Source: Treponema sp. (GTDB lineage: Bacteria > Spirochaetota > Spirochaetia > Treponematales > Breznakiellaceae). From it: DNA of 13,935 nt. Below, one piece after another: positions 13,372 to 13,935 of the stretch (positions are counted from its first letter, which is position 1; each line of letters begins with the position of its first letter). The translations under genes were made by a program, and so were the position numbers. A model generated the notes under the pieces. It saw nothing but the letters and a program-made list of their open reading frames with translations, was not told where the DNA came from and searched no databases. The stretch spans positions 1 through 13,935 of the forward strand of contig JAITAW010000079.1 in assembly GCA_031283905.1 (NCBI GenBank), read 5' to 3'.

Positions 13372-13935
13372 CCGATACTGTGTCAAAACGCTGTTTCTCA
13401 CGTCTTTAAGGGGTTGCGATTATGACAGAAACAGGCAAGGTTCTCCAGAGATCCGCAGCCTGCGGGGAACTACCCGGCCACATTCCGTAGTCCCCGGGTT
13501 AAACAATACCCTGCCTCCATCCCCCGTTTTATCGTGCCAAACGGATGTTCTACGATGCTCTTCCTCCGCTTGATTATCCCCTTGTCCGGTGAAAAGTCCT
13601 CCTCCGCCATAGGGACTTGATGACGCCGCCTCCGTTTTTCCTTCGCGCATGTGCAGAGGCAAGTTTTGCAGGCTTCCCGGCTGTAAAATACCCCCTGTCC
13701 GGCGGCTTTCTTAATAAAAAGACGGATACGGCGTTTTTCCCGTCGGACGCACGGCCAGGTTCCGCCCGGCTCTATAGACGCACCGTCCGTTGCGGCGCGC
13801 CGCCGGAACGGACGCCCCGGACTCCGGGGCCGGAACGCGGACGTCAAAATCCGTTCCCGCTCTATGCGGCGCGGTTCCATGAGCCATGCTCTCAACTATA
13901 TCCTGTGCGCTGCCGTATCCCGCATCGGCAACAAC
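13372..13935 (-). pseudogene. Remnant of an IS1182-type DDE transposase, frameshifted, running off the window
   Basis: From the right edge the minus strand reads VVADAGYGSAQDIVES (the catalytic ADAGYGS motif) and continues to TGKTPYPSFY, stopped at 13713-13711. After a shift at the A5 run there, a second frame continues with FIKKAAGQGVFYSREACKTC, the Cys cluster CTCAKEK, VPMAEEDFS, and then RRKSIVEHPFGTIKR with the catalytic Glu, followed by GYCLTRGLRNVAG and a stop at 13470. IS1182-family proteins normally continue after this point (EFSLxxLAYNLKR), so the C-terminus is lost. About 100 bases of untranslated 3' sequence with a GTTTTGACACAG stretch may be the element's end. The N-terminal half lies outside the window. 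Confidence 0.75.

Noticed and set aside
13160..13573. Plus-strand frame of 137 codons as an intact gene
   Set aside because: Only its first part matches the transposase remnant; the rest is antisense to the IS1182-type remnant, so it is a chance join across two decayed elements.
1..13935. CRISPR array, tRNA, rRNA, phage or defence gene cluster
   Set aside because: No regularly spaced repeats, cloverleaf-like sequence or recognisable phage or defence gene was seen on either strand.

Overview
The window looks like chromosomal DNA from a spirochaete, most likely a Treponema. The strongest evidence is a flaA gene for the periplasmic flagellar sheath protein, lying behind an amidase gene and a GerMN-type gene. 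From memory this is the order seen in Treponema pallidum. The translation and lipid block rpsB-tsf-frr-uppS-cdsA-dxr also fits treponemes. The base composition is moderate and there are degenerate insertion sequences, which would suit a larger-genome treponeme such as those from termite guts, but the species cannot be fixed from the sequence.

Layout. Positions 1-292 hold no convincing gene, only a decayed half-copy of a dispersed repeat. A minus-strand response regulator with an HD-GYP output domain (293-1441) carries a run of 15 G in its last codons. A 361-base spacer (1442-1802) holds a compact hairpin repeat and a candidate promoter for the regulator. On the plus strand come an ATP-grasp enzyme, a periplasmic N-acetylmuramoyl-L-alanine amidase and a GerMN-domain protein, packed end to end as an operon (1803-5024). 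Then comes flaA (5121-6110), with its own consensus sigma-70 type promoter and a strong intrinsic terminator. The terminator runs straight into a longer copy of the same repeat (6161-6297). Behind it is a (p)ppGpp synthetase domain fused to TPR repeats (6313-7539).

The convergent minus-strand operon reads rpsB, tsf, frr, uppS, cdsA, dxr from 12755 down to 7594. It joins ribosomal protein S2 and elongation factor Ts, ribosome recycling, and three steps of isoprenoid, undecaprenyl and phospholipid precursor synthesis. Its leader (about 12756-12898) contains three separate palindromes or hairpins.

The right end (about 12948-13935) is an insertion-sequence graveyard. A plus-strand transposase remnant of the ISNCY-like, integrase-core type is broken by several frameshifts. 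It is abruptly cut by a minus-strand IS1182-type transposase remnant, itself frameshifted and stopped early, which runs off the window.

The points most worth a second look are the dispersed hairpin repeat, the TPR-fused alarmone synthetase directly behind one copy, the G15 tract, the palindrome-rich rpsB leader and the nested insertion-sequence relics. I saw no CRISPR array, defence system, tRNA or rRNA, and nothing that I can claim is a wholly new system.
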